64,000 bases of DNA, from the NCBI GenBank assembly GCA_021770245.1, contig JAETRI010000013.1, positions 1 to 64,000 on the forward strand, given 5' to 3'. Positions within the stretch are counted from its first letter, which is position 1; every line of letters starts with the position of its first letter. The notes under the pieces are model-generated. The model had not been told where the DNA came from, did no database searches, and saw only the letters and a list, made by a program, of their open reading frames with translations. A program made the position numbers and the translations under genes. This DNA comes from Lachnospiraceae bacterium (GTDB lineage Bacteria > Bacillota > Clostridia > Lachnospirales > Lachnospiraceae). Positions 63,327-64,000 of the stretch are shown piece by piece.

Positions 63327-64000
63327 ATGATAGACAGGCTTTTTGCAAAACGGCTGATCGATAAGATATCCCAGTTTACGGAGTATAACATCAATATTAT
63401 GGATGACGACGGCATCATCATCGCCAGCAGGATGAAGGAAAGGGTGGGGACCTTCCATGAGGTGGCTTTCCAGCTGCTGAAGGGGGAAGAGGACAGCCGG
63501 GTGGTGATCCGGGACGATCTGGAAAAGGGGGTCAGATGCGGCGTCAACATGGTGATCCATGTGAACAAGAGGAAGGAAGGGGTGGTGGGTCTGTCCGGCG
63601 ATCCGAGGGAAGTGATGCCGGTGGCGAAGATCGTAAAGATGTCCGTGGAAGTGATGCTGGAGCACGAACAGTATAAATATGAAAGTTTGAAAAAATACAA
63701 CCTGAGAGAACAGCTGATGCAGCTGATCCTTTATAATGCGGAATATACCAGGGAAGATCTGAGCAGATATACCCTCCCTCTGGAATTGTCGGAGGAGATG
63801 GTACGGATTCCCATCCTGATCGAATACGAGAACGGGGAAGGAAGGCTGGAAAAGCTGAGGAAGCTCCTGGAGGATAACGGCGCCTTTACCAGGCAGGATT
63901 TGGTGGATGTGACCAGAGGAGGATTTTTAATCATTTTCAAATCCATAGATTGTCCCGTGGGCGATCTCATGCAGAATTATAAGTTTGTACTTGCCGAGTA
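63327..64000 (+). CDS. CdaR-type sugar-diacid regulator, partial (cut by window end)
   Basis: An ATG at 63327 behind GGCAGGGGACGG opens a frame that runs without a stop to the window end (224 codons visible). The start MIDRLFAKRLIDKISQFTEY and the segment IMDDDGIIIASRMKERVGTF match the N-terminal putative sugar-diacid recognition domain of CdaR/PucR-like regulators. The C-terminal helix-turn-helix expected near residue 330 lies beyond the window. Such regulators often control glycerate/glucarate use. Confidence 0.82.
   Translation, partial: MIDRLFAKRLIDKISQFTEYNINIMDDDGIIIASRMKERVGTFHEVAFQLLKGEEDSRVVIRDDLEKGVRCGVNMVIHVNKRKEGVVGLSGDPREVMPVAKIVKMSVEVMLEHEQYKYESLKKYNLREQLMQLILYNAEYTREDLSRYTLPLELSEEMVRIPILIEYENGEGRLEKLRKLLEDNGAFTRQDLVDVTRGGFLIIFKSIDCPVGDLMQNYKFVLAE

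Overview
The window looks like chromosomal DNA of a mid-to-high GC member of the Lachnospiraceae (Clostridia, Firmicutes). Supporting signs are strong purine-rich ribosome binding sites, Firmicutes-type promoters (TTGaca, 17 bp, TATAAT), two energy-coupling factor (ECF) vitamin transport modules, a phosphotransbutyrylase/butyrate kinase pair, AddAB instead of RecBCD, comEA/comEC, and many short palindromic intergenic repeats. No rRNA, tRNA, CRISPR array, complete insertion sequence or prophage was seen. The family assignment is inferred from gene content, not from a marker-gene comparison.

Layout. 1-5.3 kb: a nested palindromic repeat, then an ecfA1-ecfA2-ecfT-truA operon and rplM-rpsI with a long structured leader. 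5.3-6.1 kb: an AT-rich toxin-antitoxin-like pair (59-aa protein plus Zeta-type kinase). 6.3-13.4 kb: an accessory region with LysR, HxlR and MATE genes, a class M-like sirtuin, and at least eight truncated or frameshifted genes (alpha/beta hydrolase, YbaK, nitroreductase, ferredoxin domain, AzlC, DUF3737, LysE, cyclophilin-like). Several are joined head fragment to tail fragment, as if serial deletions had fused them. 13.6-17.2 kb: SDR dehydrogenase, a small exported protein, AraC and MarR regulators. 17.3-21.4 kb: a 1243-residue surface protein with a Cys/His-rich head, about nine Ig-like repeats, a six-Cys cluster, one membrane span and a cytoplasmic tail.

21.6-33 kb: buk and ptb on the minus strand, then a plus-strand run of comEA, a two-component system, a GerMN lipoprotein, comEC, holA and a DUF362 lipoprotein. 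33-40 kb: uracil/xanthine permease, a hybrid histidine kinase and a calcium-type P-type ATPase. 40.1-43.4 kb: a second AT-rich accessory stretch with XRE and Fic remnants, a nitrilase-family enzyme, tandem hairpins and two overlapping flavodoxin-like genes. 43.5-46.5 kb: an HD-domain protein and a BlaI/BlaR1-like pair with two dyad operators. 46.6-50.6 kb: a promoter-to-terminator unit without a gene, a second hybrid kinase and a DUF2804 protein. 50.6-58 kb: addB-addA. 58-61.3 kb: a dedicated ECF transporter (S component, fused double ATPase, T component) with a 17-bp perfect hairpin between S and ATPase genes. 61.5-64 kb: an aldose-1-epimerase-like gene, an XRE membrane protein, and the start of a CdaR-type regulator cut by the window end.

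The most unusual signals are the deletion-fusion gene graveyard, the orphan class M-like sirtuin in it, the 59-aa/Zeta pair, the Cys-rich Ig-repeat surface protein, a 92-bp palindromic element with an 11-bp target duplication inside an older palindrome, and a 20-bp motif found four times between genes.
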